Below are positions 16,194 through 27,091 of a stretch of DNA of 48,211 bases, in pieces. The stretch's first letter is position 1. The number at the start of each line of letters is the position of its first letter. Location of the stretch: contig JAIBBS010000046.1 of the NCBI GenBank assembly GCA_019694555.1, positions 1-48,211 of the forward strand. The letters run 5' to 3'. Made by a program: the position numbers and the translations under genes. The notes beneath the pieces were generated by a model. The model searched no databases. It worked only from the letters and a program-made list of their open reading frames with translations, and was not told the DNA's origin. Source of the DNA: Nannocystaceae bacterium. Lineage in GTDB: Bacteria; Myxococcota_A; Polyangia; Nannocystales; Nannocystaceae.

Positions 16194-18263
16194 TCACGGC
16201 GTGGCGGCGGCGATCAACCAGACGTCATCCAGCACACAAGCCGCCGCGGGATCCTCGTCGCGCACGCGCAGACGGATCGAGCCCGCAGCGGTTGCAGTCC
16301 AGCGCTGCGGTTGCAGCACCGCCGCGCCGCCGATCGGGCCCAGCCGCGCCAGCTCGACGTCCTGCGCATCGACCACCACGACCGTGCATCCGCGATCGTC
16401 CTGTGGCCGTCCGACCACGCCGACCGCGAGCTGCAGCGCGTCGCCGGCGGCGACGGACACCGGGCCGATCACGGCCTCGCCCTTGGCGTCGAGTTGGCCC
16501 GATGCGCCACCGCTCGACAGCCAGAACTCGCCGCCGTAGCCGGCAGGCTGCGGCAGCTCGCCGGTGAAGCCCGCGACCGGCCGGCGGCCGTAGCCCCCGT
16601 GGGTCGTCACGCCCTGCAGCGTCCCGTCCTCGAAGTCGGCCAAGACCTGCGCGCCCTCGGGGATCTCGGCGGGGATGATCGGAGCCATCCGCACCTGATC
16701 GGCGACGTAGGCCGTGACGACGCCGGCTTCGGACATCCAGCCCGACATCGGCCGCACGCGCGCGCGGCCCTGGCGCCGCTCGACGACCTTGTAGCGGCCG
16801 CGCAACGCGGCGCGCAGCCACGGCGGCGGCTCGCCCTCGAACCATAGCTCGTCGTACTCGCCGTCACGCACCCGCTGTGCCAGCGCCGACTCGACGGCCT
16901 TGCGATCGGCGGGCTCGAGATCCGCGATGCCCATGCTGCCGACGTGGCCGGTGCCTCCGGCGATCACCGACCACCACGGCCGCTGCAGCGCCAACAGCTC
17001 TCGCCGCTGCGCCTGCAGCTGCTCGCGCAGCGCGGCGGCGTCGGCCCGGGCTGAAGTCGAGGGGATCGTGCGCTCGAGCGACTGCCACGCATAGCTGTCG
17101 CGCAAGCCGGCGAGCCCGCGATCCCAAAGCGGCTGGAAGCGCGGCTCGAGCAGCAACGCGAACGACAGCTGCGCGCCGACCAGGCCCAGCGCGATCGCCT
17201 GCGCCCGCCCGGCCCCGGGCAACGCGACGCCGATCCACACCGCGCCGAAGAGGATGCCGGGCAAAAACGCGTTGGGCTCGGCCCACTGCGTGCTGTAGCC
17301 CAGCGCGCTGACCAACGCCGAGGCCAGCGCCATCAAGCTCCAGTACAGCAGGCCGCGGTGTGCGGACAGCCGCGCACGCAGCCGTTGGTCGTCGCCGCCG
17401 AGCTTGCGCGCGCGCAGACCCCATGGCGCGACGAAGCGGATCACCAACCACGCCACCAGCACCGTGAGCCACGGCGCCGCGTGGACGAACATGGCCCAGG
17501 TCTTGCGCGCGAAGCGTTCGTGGTTGAAGCGATGCGCCTGGTGCAGCTCGAAGACGTAGTGCCACAGCAGGCCCTCGCTGCGCGCGTTGGCCAGCCACAG
17601 CACGCCGCCGTCGAGCACCGCGATCACGGCGGCGTAGATCCACAGCTGCCGCGGCGCGACCAACAGCGCGCCCACGCCCGAGGCCAACACGAACACCGTG
17701 GCGGTCTGCTTGGTCCAAAACGCCAGCGCCATGAGCACGCCGGCCAGCGCGGCCTTGCGCGCGTCGCCCCACGACTCGCGCAACAACACCAGCGCCCACA
17801 CCACCAGCGCGAGGAACATCGTGTCCGGCCGCGCGAGGTCGAGCCAGCGGAAGCCGAACACGTAGCCCGACGCGAACAGGCCCACCGCCGCGATCTGGTG
17901 CGTGCGCGGCTTGCCCTCGCGCCGCACCGCGCGGACGATCGCGGCCGCGATCGCGACCACGGCGAGGATGCTGACCACGCGGCCCAACGCGTAGTCGAGC
18001 GGGAACACCAGACCCAGCGCGCCCACGACGATCGCGTACAGCGGTGTATAGAGGAAGGGCACGAAGTCGGGCCCCGGTGGCGGGTACAGCGACTCGCCGC
18101 GCTGCAGTCGCAGCGCCTGGTGGAGGATCCCGCCCTCCATCCACTCGAGCTCGAGCGGGAAGCCCACGCGCAGCGCGAAGACCACCGCGAGCGCGAGCAA
18201 CCACACCAACGCGAGCGCCAGCACGACGCGCTCGATCGCGGCGTGCCAGCGCGGCTCAGTCAC
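16194..18263 (-). CDS. GT-C membrane glycosyltransferase with C-terminal beta module
   Basis: A 689-residue integral membrane protein with about ten hydrophobic helices in residues 10-390. The first periplasmic loop carries acidic residues (ELEWMEGG), the position of the catalytic Asp/Glu in GT-C enzymes, and YTPLY follows. After a helical linker (about 400-430) the C-terminal about 250 residues are soluble and beta-rich (ADFEDGTLQGVTTHGGYG...), resembling a carbohydrate-binding sandwich. Transfer of sugar from a polyprenyl-phosphate donor on the periplasmic face is inferred; donor and acceptor are unknown. The start overlaps the end of the next GT-C gene by 8 bases, so both belong to one minus-strand operon. 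Confidence 0.82.
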   Translation of the reverse strand: MTEPRWHAAIERVVLALALVWLLALAVVFALRVGFPLELEWMEGGILHQALRLQRGESLYPPPGPDFVPFLYTPLYAIVVGALGLVFPLDYALGRVVSILAVVAIAAAIVRAVRREGKPRTHQIAAVGLFASGYVFGFRWLDLARPDTMFLALVVWALVLLRESWGDARKAALAGVLMALAFWTKQTATVFVLASGVGALLVAPRQLWIYAAVIAVLDGGVLWLANARSEGLLWHYVFELHQAHRFNHERFARKTWAMFVHAAPWLTVLVAWLVIRFVAPWGLRARKLGGDDQRLRARLSAHRGLLYWSLMALASALVSALGYSTQWAEPNAFLPGILFGAVWIGVALPGAGRAQAIALGLVGAQLSFALLLEPRFQPLWDRGLAGLRDSYAWQSLERTIPSTSARADAAALREQLQAQRRELLALQRPWWSVIAGGTGHVGSMGIADLEPADRKAVESALAQRVRDGEYDELWFEGEPPPWLRAALRGRYKVVERRQGRARVRPMSGWMSEAGVVTAYVADQVRMAPIIPAEIPEGAQVLADFEDGTLQGVTTHGGYGRRPVAGFTGELPQPAGYGGEFWLSSGGASGQLDAKGEAVIGPVSVAAGDALQLAVGVVGRPQDDRGCTVVVVDAQDVELARLGPIGGAAVLQPQRWTATAAGSIRLRVRDEDPAAACVLDDVWLIAAATP

Positions 18264-19911
18264 CGTCCACCTCCGCCGCGCCGAACGGACCGACCACGCG
18301 GTCGCGCGGCCGACGGCAGCAGTACACGCCGGGATCGAAGGCCTCGCCGTCGGGACCGATGGCCGCGCCGGGCCCGGGTTGCACGCATGCCCACGCGTAG
18401 CCGCCGCGAAACGGCGGCCGCGCGTCGGCCTCGCGCGGCGGCGCCTTGCCGCGCATGCCCGCGTGGCACACCAGATCGGGATCGCGGCTGCGGATGTACT
18501 CCGGGGGCGCGAACAGCTGGTGGCCCGGACGGACCGACTCGCCGGTGCGCAGCGGCAGCGGATCGAGCGACGCGATCACGGGATCGACCAGGCCGAACGC
18601 ATCGATGGTCGGCAGCTCGGACGCATACGGCACCGCTCCGGCCGCGCCCACGGTGATCAGCGTGTCCGCCGGCAGGTGTTCGCGCATCCACGTGCCGGCG
18701 GCGCGACCCACCTCGGCGAAGCGCGCCATCGCAGTCACGCCCTCCCAGCGCCCCTCGAGCCAGCCGTCGGGCTTGCGCCGATCGGCGTGCCAGCGCGACG
18801 ACGCCGACCACGACATGCCCGCGACCGCGAGCACGCCCAGCACCAGCGCGCCCGCGAACACCGGCCGCGGTCGCTGGCTCCGCGCCGCGAGCAGCTCCGC
18901 GCCGCGCTGCAACGCCAACGCGAACAGCACCGCGAGCAACACGGTCGCGGTGAGCAGGAACCGCGAGTAGGCCATGAAGTCGCCGCCGACCGACCACGCG
19001 TACGCGACCATGGCCGCGGCCGCCGCGAGCAGCGGCAGCGCGCGACGCCGCAACAGCGGCAGGATCCACGGCAGGTACGGCAACCACGTCGCGGTGCTCC
19101 ATGCGTGCACGTAGGCCACGCCCCAGGCCTCGCGCAAGGCCGCGCCGTGGGCCTTCACGGCCCAGGTGTTGGGCACCCACGTCCCGTAGTAGGCCCGTCG
19201 CCACAGCAGGTGCGCCACCACCGGTCCGATCGCGAGCACAGCCGCGACCGCGAGCTCGCGACGCGACGGCGGCGTGCGACCGGGCCACGGCTGCGCGAAG
19301 CGATCGATCGCCGCGAGCAGCAGCCACGTCGCCGCCCACGCGCCCAGCAGCACCACCGCGTCGGGTCGCAGCAGCACCGCGGCCGCGGCCGCCAGCGCCG
19401 CGCTGCGTGGCCGCGCGTCGTACCACGCGACCATGGTCGCGAGCACGGCAGCGCTCGCCGCCGCGGTCTCGAGGCCGCTGGTGCCCCACACCACGACCTC
19501 GGGCGACGCGGCGCACGACGCCACCGCGAGCAGCGCGAACCACTGCGTGTGGGCCTCGCCGCCGAGACGCTGCACCAGCGCCGCGGCACACAGCAGCACC
19601 GCGACCAGCGACGCGAGCCCGAGTGCGATCGCGGCGTGCTCGGGCGCGACACCGACGCGATCGAGCACGCCCAGCACCACGACCCACAGGAAGTTGGTGT
19701 AGCCCTCCACGCGCTCGAGCGGCGCGACGTTGAACGCGAGCTCGCCATGCCGCGCGAAGTTGCGGGCGTAGCGAAACGAGATGTACGCGTCGTCGCAGAG
19801 GAAGCGCCAGCGCCAGGCGTGCGCGACGCCGGCGATCACCGCCGCCGCCACGGCCATCCGCGCCAGGCCCCGAGGGCTCGCAGCGGACGGATCGAGCCAT
19901 CGGGCGCTCAT
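18256..19911 (-). CDS. GT-C glycosyltransferase, AftB-like
   Basis: A 551-residue polytopic membrane protein with 9-11 predicted helices. The N-terminal motif FLCDDAYISFRYARNFARHG (about residues 37-56), followed by FN and VEGYTNFLW, matches the loop of GT-C transferases related to mycobacterial AftB, where the Asp pair is catalytic. The C-terminal soluble part (about 390-551) contains several Cys and the conserved-looking GAAGAVPYAS and DAFGLVD. It probably transfers a sugar from a lipid-linked donor to an envelope glycan. ATG 19911 is 14 nt from a -10-like TACGCT. Its end overlaps the downstream GT-C start. Confidence 0.85.
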   Translation of the reverse strand: MSARWLDPSAASPRGLARMAVAAAVIAGVAHAWRWRFLCDDAYISFRYARNFARHGELAFNVAPLERVEGYTNFLWVVVLGVLDRVGVAPEHAAIALGLASLVAVLLCAAALVQRLGGEAHTQWFALLAVASCAASPEVVVWGTSGLETAAASAAVLATMVAWYDARPRSAALAAAAAVLLRPDAVVLLGAWAATWLLLAAIDRFAQPWPGRTPPSRRELAVAAVLAIGPVVAHLLWRRAYYGTWVPNTWAVKAHGAALREAWGVAYVHAWSTATWLPYLPWILPLLRRRALPLLAAAAAMVAYAWSVGGDFMAYSRFLLTATVLLAVLFALALQRGAELLAARSQRPRPVFAGALVLGVLAVAGMSWSASSRWHADRRKPDGWLEGRWEGVTAMARFAEVGRAAGTWMREHLPADTLITVGAAGAVPYASELPTIDAFGLVDPVIASLDPLPLRTGESVRPGHQLFAPPEYIRSRDPDLVCHAGMRGKAPPREADARPPFRGGYAWACVQPGPGAAIGPDGEAFDPGVYCCRRPRDRVVGPFGAAEVDGD

Positions 19912-19925
19912 GCGTGGGCCCGCCC

Positions 19926-19961
19926 AGCGTAGCAGCGATCGCCCATCAGTCGCGCTACCCT
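19926..19961. promoter_or_regulatory. Divergent -10 elements with very short leaders
   Basis: Minus-strand TACGCT (19931-19926) lies 14 nt before ATG 19911 of the GT-C gene. Plus-strand TACCCT (19956-19961) lies 10 nt before GTG 19972 of the kinase gene. Predicted start sites leave leaders of about 7 and 3-4 nt. The -35 hexamers are poor matches, so this rests on the -10 positions only. Confidence 0.4.
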
Positions 19962-19971
19962 GGCGTCAGCC

Positions 19972-23088
<3,117 letters not shown>

Positions 23089-23599
23089 TCACCACCGTGG
23101 TGTCACCGCCGTCGAGGACGACGCGACGATCGGCACCTTCGACGTGGACGTCGTCGGCGACCACGGCACCGTCGCGCGCGTGATCGACGTCGAGCGCGAC
23201 GCCGCTGGCGACCGCATGCGGCGTGATCGACAGCGCGTGGGTGTGCCCCGCGAGATCGAGCGACAGCGTCGCGGTCTGCGACCACCGCACGGCCTTGTTC
23301 GCGCGCACCCGCGTGCCGCCGTCGCGATCGACCAGCTCGACGCGCAGCATCGCGTTGCTGTCGCTGACCGACTCGCTGCGCTGCGCCGCGTTGCCGCTGG
23401 CGGGCACCAGCGCGCCCACGAGCACCGAGACCAACATCGAGACCGAGACCGAGCGGGTGTGGCTGCGCATGGGGTGCCCTGGGGATACGACCGGCGGCGG
23501 GCCCGGGATTTCCGGGGCATCGCAGCGATCGCGATGAACTGGAGTGCCACGACGGTCCCACCGGTTCGCCCGGCCGCACGATCGGTCGGACGCCGGTAA

Positions 23600-23619
23600 G
23601 CCGCCTCACCCACGGCGGC
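23600..23619. repeat. Short inverted repeat
   Basis: GCCGCC (23600-23605) pairs with GGCGGC (23614-23619) across an 8-nt loop, in the 200-bp space between two minus-strand genes. It could end the lipoprotein transcript; no U-tract. The remainder of this intergenic space shows nothing I can assign. Confidence 0.3.
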
Positions 23620-23670
23620 CGGGCGGATCAGCTCCGTGGCTCTTGCCTGCCCGCGGGCCGCGGCGCGGGT

Positions 23671-24465
23671 TCAGCAGCTGCTCGGAAACGCGAGCGGCAG
23701 GTCGCCATCGACGCGGGACCCGGCGAAGGTGCTGCCGGACAGATCGAGCATCAGCGGCGCGATGACCATGCCCGTGAGATCGCCGCACCAGTTGTCGGCG
23801 TCGACGATCTGGCCGTCGAACTCGAGGTTCGACAACGTCAGATCACTGCCGGTGATCGGGTTCGCCTCGCCGGGGATGTCGAGCCCCGCGATCGCGAAGG
23901 AGAAGCTGCCGTCGGCGGCCACGGGCACGTCGTCGATCACGATCGGAGCGCCGATGGGTTCGCGCGGCGAGGTCGTGCTGCCGACGTCGAGCGTCAGCTG
24001 CTGCAGCGAGAGATCGAGCAGCGCACCGTCGCCATCGGGCGTCTGCACCACGGTCGCGAGGTACTGCAAGGGATGGTTGGGATCGATCTGCGCCGCGACC
24101 GCGAGCAGGTGATCGCCGCTGATGTCCGCGAGCATGCCGCCGCCACTGGTGCTGCCGCCGCTGCTCGATCCACCGCTGCTCGATCCGCTGCCGTCGGTCG
24201 AGCTGGTGGCGCCGGTGCCCTCGCTCGAGCTGCTCGAGTCCGCGACCGTGCTCGACTCGCTCGTGCTGGTGCTGCTGCTGCTGCTGCTGCTCGAGCCCGG
24301 ACCGCTGGTGCTGTCGGTCTCGCTGGTGCCGGTGGTTCCGGTGCTGCCGGTGCCCTCGCTGCCGCTCGAAACCATGCCCGCGTCGTCACCACCGCACGCG
24401 CCTGCGAGCGCCACCGCCAACAACCACCGTCGCCCACCACCGTGTCCAACCCAATGCATCATCAT
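23671..24465 (-). CDS. Lipoprotein with Ser-rich stalk
   Basis: A 264-residue lipoprotein starting with three consecutive ATG codons (24465, 24462, 24459). The lipobox cysteine is Cys24 (LAGAC, then GGDD). A long Ser/Thr/Gly linker (about 30-115, with up to eight Ser in a row) leads to a C-terminal domain of about 150 residues with beta-strand character and two cysteines (DNWCGDLTG and the C-terminal SSC). No family is recognised; DISGDHLLAVAAQI and LDVGSTTSPREPIG may aid a remote search. The frame stays open upstream to 25317 through the methyltransferase gene, but that part is a shadow. Confidence 0.83.
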   Translation of the reverse strand: MMMHWVGHGGGRRWLLAVALAGACGGDDAGMVSSGSEGTGSTGTTGTSETDSTSGPGSSSSSSSSTSTSESSTVADSSSSSEGTGATSSTDGSGSSSGGSSSGGSTSGGGMLADISGDHLLAVAAQIDPNHPLQYLATVVQTPDGDGALLDLSLQQLTLDVGSTTSPREPIGAPIVIDDVPVAADGSFSFAIAGLDIPGEANPITGSDLTLSNLEFDGQIVDADNWCGDLTGMVIAPLMLDLSGSTFAGSRVDGDLPLAFPSSC

Positions 24466-24521
24466 GGCCCCGAGCTTGGCACGCGAGCGGGGTCGGTGCA
24501 ACGACGGTGGTACGGACGCGA

Positions 24522-25298
24522 TCAACCCGGCGATGGCCGCTTTGCCGCCCGACCGAACATCATCACGTGTTGCCACGGCAGGCCGTCGAACTCGCGCACG
24601 AGCACGAAGCCGCGGGGCTCCAGCTCGCGGCGGATCTGCGCCTTGGTCATCTTGTGCTCGGGCTTGATCGGCACGCCGTCGTCTTCGCCGCGGAACTCGA
24701 CCAGCACCAGCCGCCCCCGCGGCGCCAACGCCTCGCGCAGCGCCGCCAGCACCGCCTCGGGCTGCGCGAGCTCGTGGTAGACGTCGACCACCAGGATCAC
24801 GTCGCAGCCGCCGCGCGGCAGCCCCGGGTCCTGCTGCGTCGCGAGCACCGGCTCGATGTTGGTGACACCCGCCGCCGCGACGCGCTCGCGCAAGAGCGCC
24901 AGCATCTCGGGCTGCAGGTCGCTGGCGACGACGCGCCCGCGCGGCCCCACGGCCGCGGCCATGCGCAGGCTGTGATAGCCGTTGCCGGCGCCCAAATCGC
25001 ATGCGACCTGCCCGGGCTGCAGCGCGAGCTCGCGGTGCAGCGTCGCCGGGTCCTCCTCCTGCTCGCGCTCGGGCCGGGTCAACCACTCGGCGCCGGAGTG
25101 GCTCATCGTCGCCGCGATGGTGCGGCCCTCGAAGCTCGCCGGCGACGGCGCCGCGTCGACGTCGCGCGCCGGTGCGGCCGGGCCGGGCGCGGCGGTGCCC
25201 GGCGACTCCGTCCCCGCCGGCCCCGACGACTCCGGCTCGGCCGGTCGACACGGGCTCGCCGCGATCGCGACGACGGACACGACGAGCGCACGCAGCAC
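24522..25298 (-). CDS. Exported SAM-dependent methyltransferase-like protein
   Basis: A 258-residue class I methyltransferase-fold protein. SAM motif I is CDLGAGNGYHSLRMA, motif II is VVASDLQPEML, and VDVYHELAQPEAVL forms the motif IV region; all look intact. Ahead of them lies an N-terminal hydrophobic segment ending SPCRP and a Pro/Ala/Gly-rich linker, then FEGRTIAATMSHSGAEWL. That N-terminus looks like a signal peptide, which is puzzling because SAM is cytoplasmic. Methyltransferase-like proteins with such leaders recur in Myxococcota and Planctomycetes. Start GTG 25298 has purine-rich AGGGG close upstream. The gene is divergent from the GT2 operon. Confidence 0.82.
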   Translation of the reverse strand: MLRALVVSVVAIAASPCRPAEPESSGPAGTESPGTAAPGPAAPARDVDAAPSPASFEGRTIAATMSHSGAEWLTRPEREQEEDPATLHRELALQPGQVACDLGAGNGYHSLRMAAAVGPRGRVVASDLQPEMLALLRERVAAAGVTNIEPVLATQQDPGLPRGGCDVILVVDVYHELAQPEAVLAALREALAPRGRLVLVEFRGEDDGVPIKPEHKMTKAQIRRELEPRGFVLVREFDGLPWQHVMMFGRAAKRPSPG

Positions 25299-25341
25299 GC
25301 CCCTGCAGTGTGACCAAGGCCGCGGCGGCCGCAAGCCCCGT

Positions 25342-25352
25342 GGTACAAAGGA
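25342..25352 (+). promoter_or_regulatory. Extended -10 and SD upstream of GT2 operon
   Basis: TGGTACAAA (25341-25349) fits an extended -10 (TG-n-TACAAA). It overlaps AAAGGA (25347-25352), a plausible ribosome binding site 9 nt before GTG 25362. A start site near 25356 would leave little or none of that SD in the mRNA, so transcription may start slightly upstream or the mRNA may be leaderless. Confidence 0.4.
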
Positions 25353-25361
25353 CCCTGCGGC

Positions 25362-26462
25362 GTGCGGCTGTTCATCCAGATCCCGTGTCTCAACGAGCGG
25401 CAGTGGCTCGCGCAGACCGTCGCCGATCTGCCGCGGTCGATCCCCGGCATCGACAGCATCGAGGTGCTGGTCGTCGACGACGGCAGCACCGACGGCACCG
25501 CCGAGCTCGCGCGCGAGCTCGGCGTGCACCACGTGGTCCGTTTCCCCCGCAACCGTGGCCTCGCCGCGGCCCACACCGCCGGACTCGACGCGTGCCTGCG
25601 CCTGGGCGCGGACATCATCGTCAACACCGACGCCGACAACCAGTACCGCGGCAGCGACATCGCGCGCCTGGTCGAGCCGATCCGCGCGGGCCGAGCCGAC
25701 ATCACCATCGGTGATCGCAACACCGACGCGATCGCGCACTTCTCCTTCGTCAAGCGCGTGCTGCAGCGCTGGGGCTCGCGCGTGGTCCGACGCGCCTCGG
25801 GCACGCCGGTGGCCGACTCGACCAGCGGCTTCCGAGCGCTGTCGCGGCGCGCGGCCTACGGCGTCTTCGTACACAACCGCTTCACCTACACGCTCGAGAC
25901 CATCATCCAGGCCGGCCACCTCGGGCTCGCGATCGAGAACGTCGCGATCCAGACCAATCCCAAGTCCCGCGAGTCGCGGCTGTTCCGCTCGATGTTCGAG
26001 TACGTGCGGCGCAACGGCGCGGTGATCCTGCGCGCGTACAACCTGTACTGGCCGGTGCAGACCTTCGGCTTCCTCGCGGTGCTGCTGTTCCTCATCGGCG
26101 CCGGCCTGGGCCTGCGCTTCCTCTACCTGTTCCTGCAGGACCCCGACTACTCCGGCCACGTGCAGTCGCTGCTGGTCGGCGTCGGCGCGATCGTGCTCTC
26201 GCTCATCGTCGCGTTGATGGCCCTGCTGGGCGATCTGCTCGCGACCAACCGCCGCCTCACCGAGGAGGTGCTGCTGCGCGTGCGTCGGCTCGACGCGCAG
26301 CTGCAGCGCAGCGCGGCGGCCGAGGGTCGCGGCGCGCACGAGGGCATCGAGAGCACCGGCGCCGCACCGTGGCGCCCCGCCGCCGGCGAGCTCTCGGTGG
26401 TGCCCGACGGCCGCGCGTTGCCGCCGGGCGAGGAACCCAAGCGCTCGGTGCAGGCCCCGTGA
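25362..26462 (+). CDS. GT2 family glycosyltransferase, DPM1/GtrB-like
   Basis: A 366-residue family 2 glycosyltransferase. The nucleotide-binding N-terminus has LVVDDGSTDGTAE and the metal-binding DADNQ (TDADNQYRGSD). The catalytic domain spans about residues 1-220. Two transmembrane helices (about 233-255 and 268-293) resemble polyprenyl-phosphate sugar synthases such as GtrB and Dpm1. The C-terminal tail of about 60 residues is disordered. It probably loads a sugar onto polyprenyl phosphate for the GT-C enzyme at the end of this operon. It starts with GTG 25362, and its stop overlaps the methyltransferase start by 4 nt (GTGA). Confidence 0.92.
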   Translation: MRLFIQIPCLNERQWLAQTVADLPRSIPGIDSIEVLVVDDGSTDGTAELARELGVHHVVRFPRNRGLAAAHTAGLDACLRLGADIIVNTDADNQYRGSDIARLVEPIRAGRADITIGDRNTDAIAHFSFVKRVLQRWGSRVVRRASGTPVADSTSGFRALSRRAAYGVFVHNRFTYTLETIIQAGHLGLAIENVAIQTNPKSRESRLFRSMFEYVRRNGAVILRAYNLYWPVQTFGFLAVLLFLIGAGLGLRFLYLFLQDPDYSGHVQSLLVGVGAIVLSLIVALMALLGDLLATNRRLTEEVLLRVRRLDAQLQRSAAAEGRGAHEGIESTGAAPWRPAAGELSVVPDGRALPPGEEPKRSVQAP

Positions 26463-27091
26463 GCGCGCGTGGACCAGGCGTCGGCGCCGTTGCCGACGAC
26501 AACATCGTCGGCAACCACTACGACAAGTACGGCACGCGCAATCCCATCGCGCGCGCGCTGGTGCGAGGGTTCCTCGGCGCGGTCACCGAGCTGTACCGCA
26601 GCACCGGTGCGCGCAGCGTGCTCGAGGTCGGCTGCGGCGAGGGCCTGTTGGCGCAACACCTGTGGCGCTCGGGCCCGCGACCGGATCGCTTCGTCGCCTC
26701 CGACGTCGAGCTCGATCGCATCGCGCCCACGCTCGAGCCCGCCATCGAGCGGGTCCGGGCCTCGATCTACGAGCTGCCGTTCGAGGACCGCGCGTTCGAT
26801 CTGGTGGTCTGCTGCGAGGTGCTCGAGCACGTCACCGCGCCCGCGCGCGGCGTGGCCGAGCTCGCCCGGGTCGCCGGCCGACACGTGCTCATCAGCGCGC
26901 CGTGGGAACCGGTGTGGCGTGCGCTCAACCTCGCGCGGGGTCGCTACGTGCGCGCGCTGGGCAACACCCCGGGCCACATCCAACACTTCTCGCGCAGCGG
27001 CTTCATCGCGCTGGCGCGCGAGCACCTGCGCGTGACCGACGTGCGCACGCCGTTGCCATGGACCGTGCTGCTGGGCCAACCGCGACGATGA
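26459..27091 (+). CDS. SAM-dependent methyltransferase (operon gene 2)
   Basis: A 210-residue class I methyltransferase starting at the GTG that overlaps the GT2 stop. SAM motif I VLEVGCGEGLLAQHL, acidic ribose-binding position SDVELDRI, and ELPFEDRAFDLVVCCEVLEHV define a methyltransf_11-type fold. The C-terminal part includes NTPGHIQHFSRSGF, often seen in methyltransferases of polysaccharide clusters. It probably modifies a sugar or lipid-linked intermediate. The stop overlaps the following ATG (ATGA). Confidence 0.9.
   Translation: MSARGPGVGAVADDNIVGNHYDKYGTRNPIARALVRGFLGAVTELYRSTGARSVLEVGCGEGLLAQHLWRSGPRPDRFVASDVELDRIAPTLEPAIERVRASIYELPFEDRAFDLVVCCEVLEHVTAPARGVAELARVAGRHVLISAPWEPVWRALNLARGRYVRALGNTPGHIQHFSRSGFIALAREHLRVTDVRTPLPWTVLLGQPRR

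Noticed and set aside
23671..25317. A single 548-residue minus-strand protein
   Set aside because: Its upstream half is Arg/Ala shadow translation of the methyltransferase gene. The lipoprotein signal at 24465 marks the real start.
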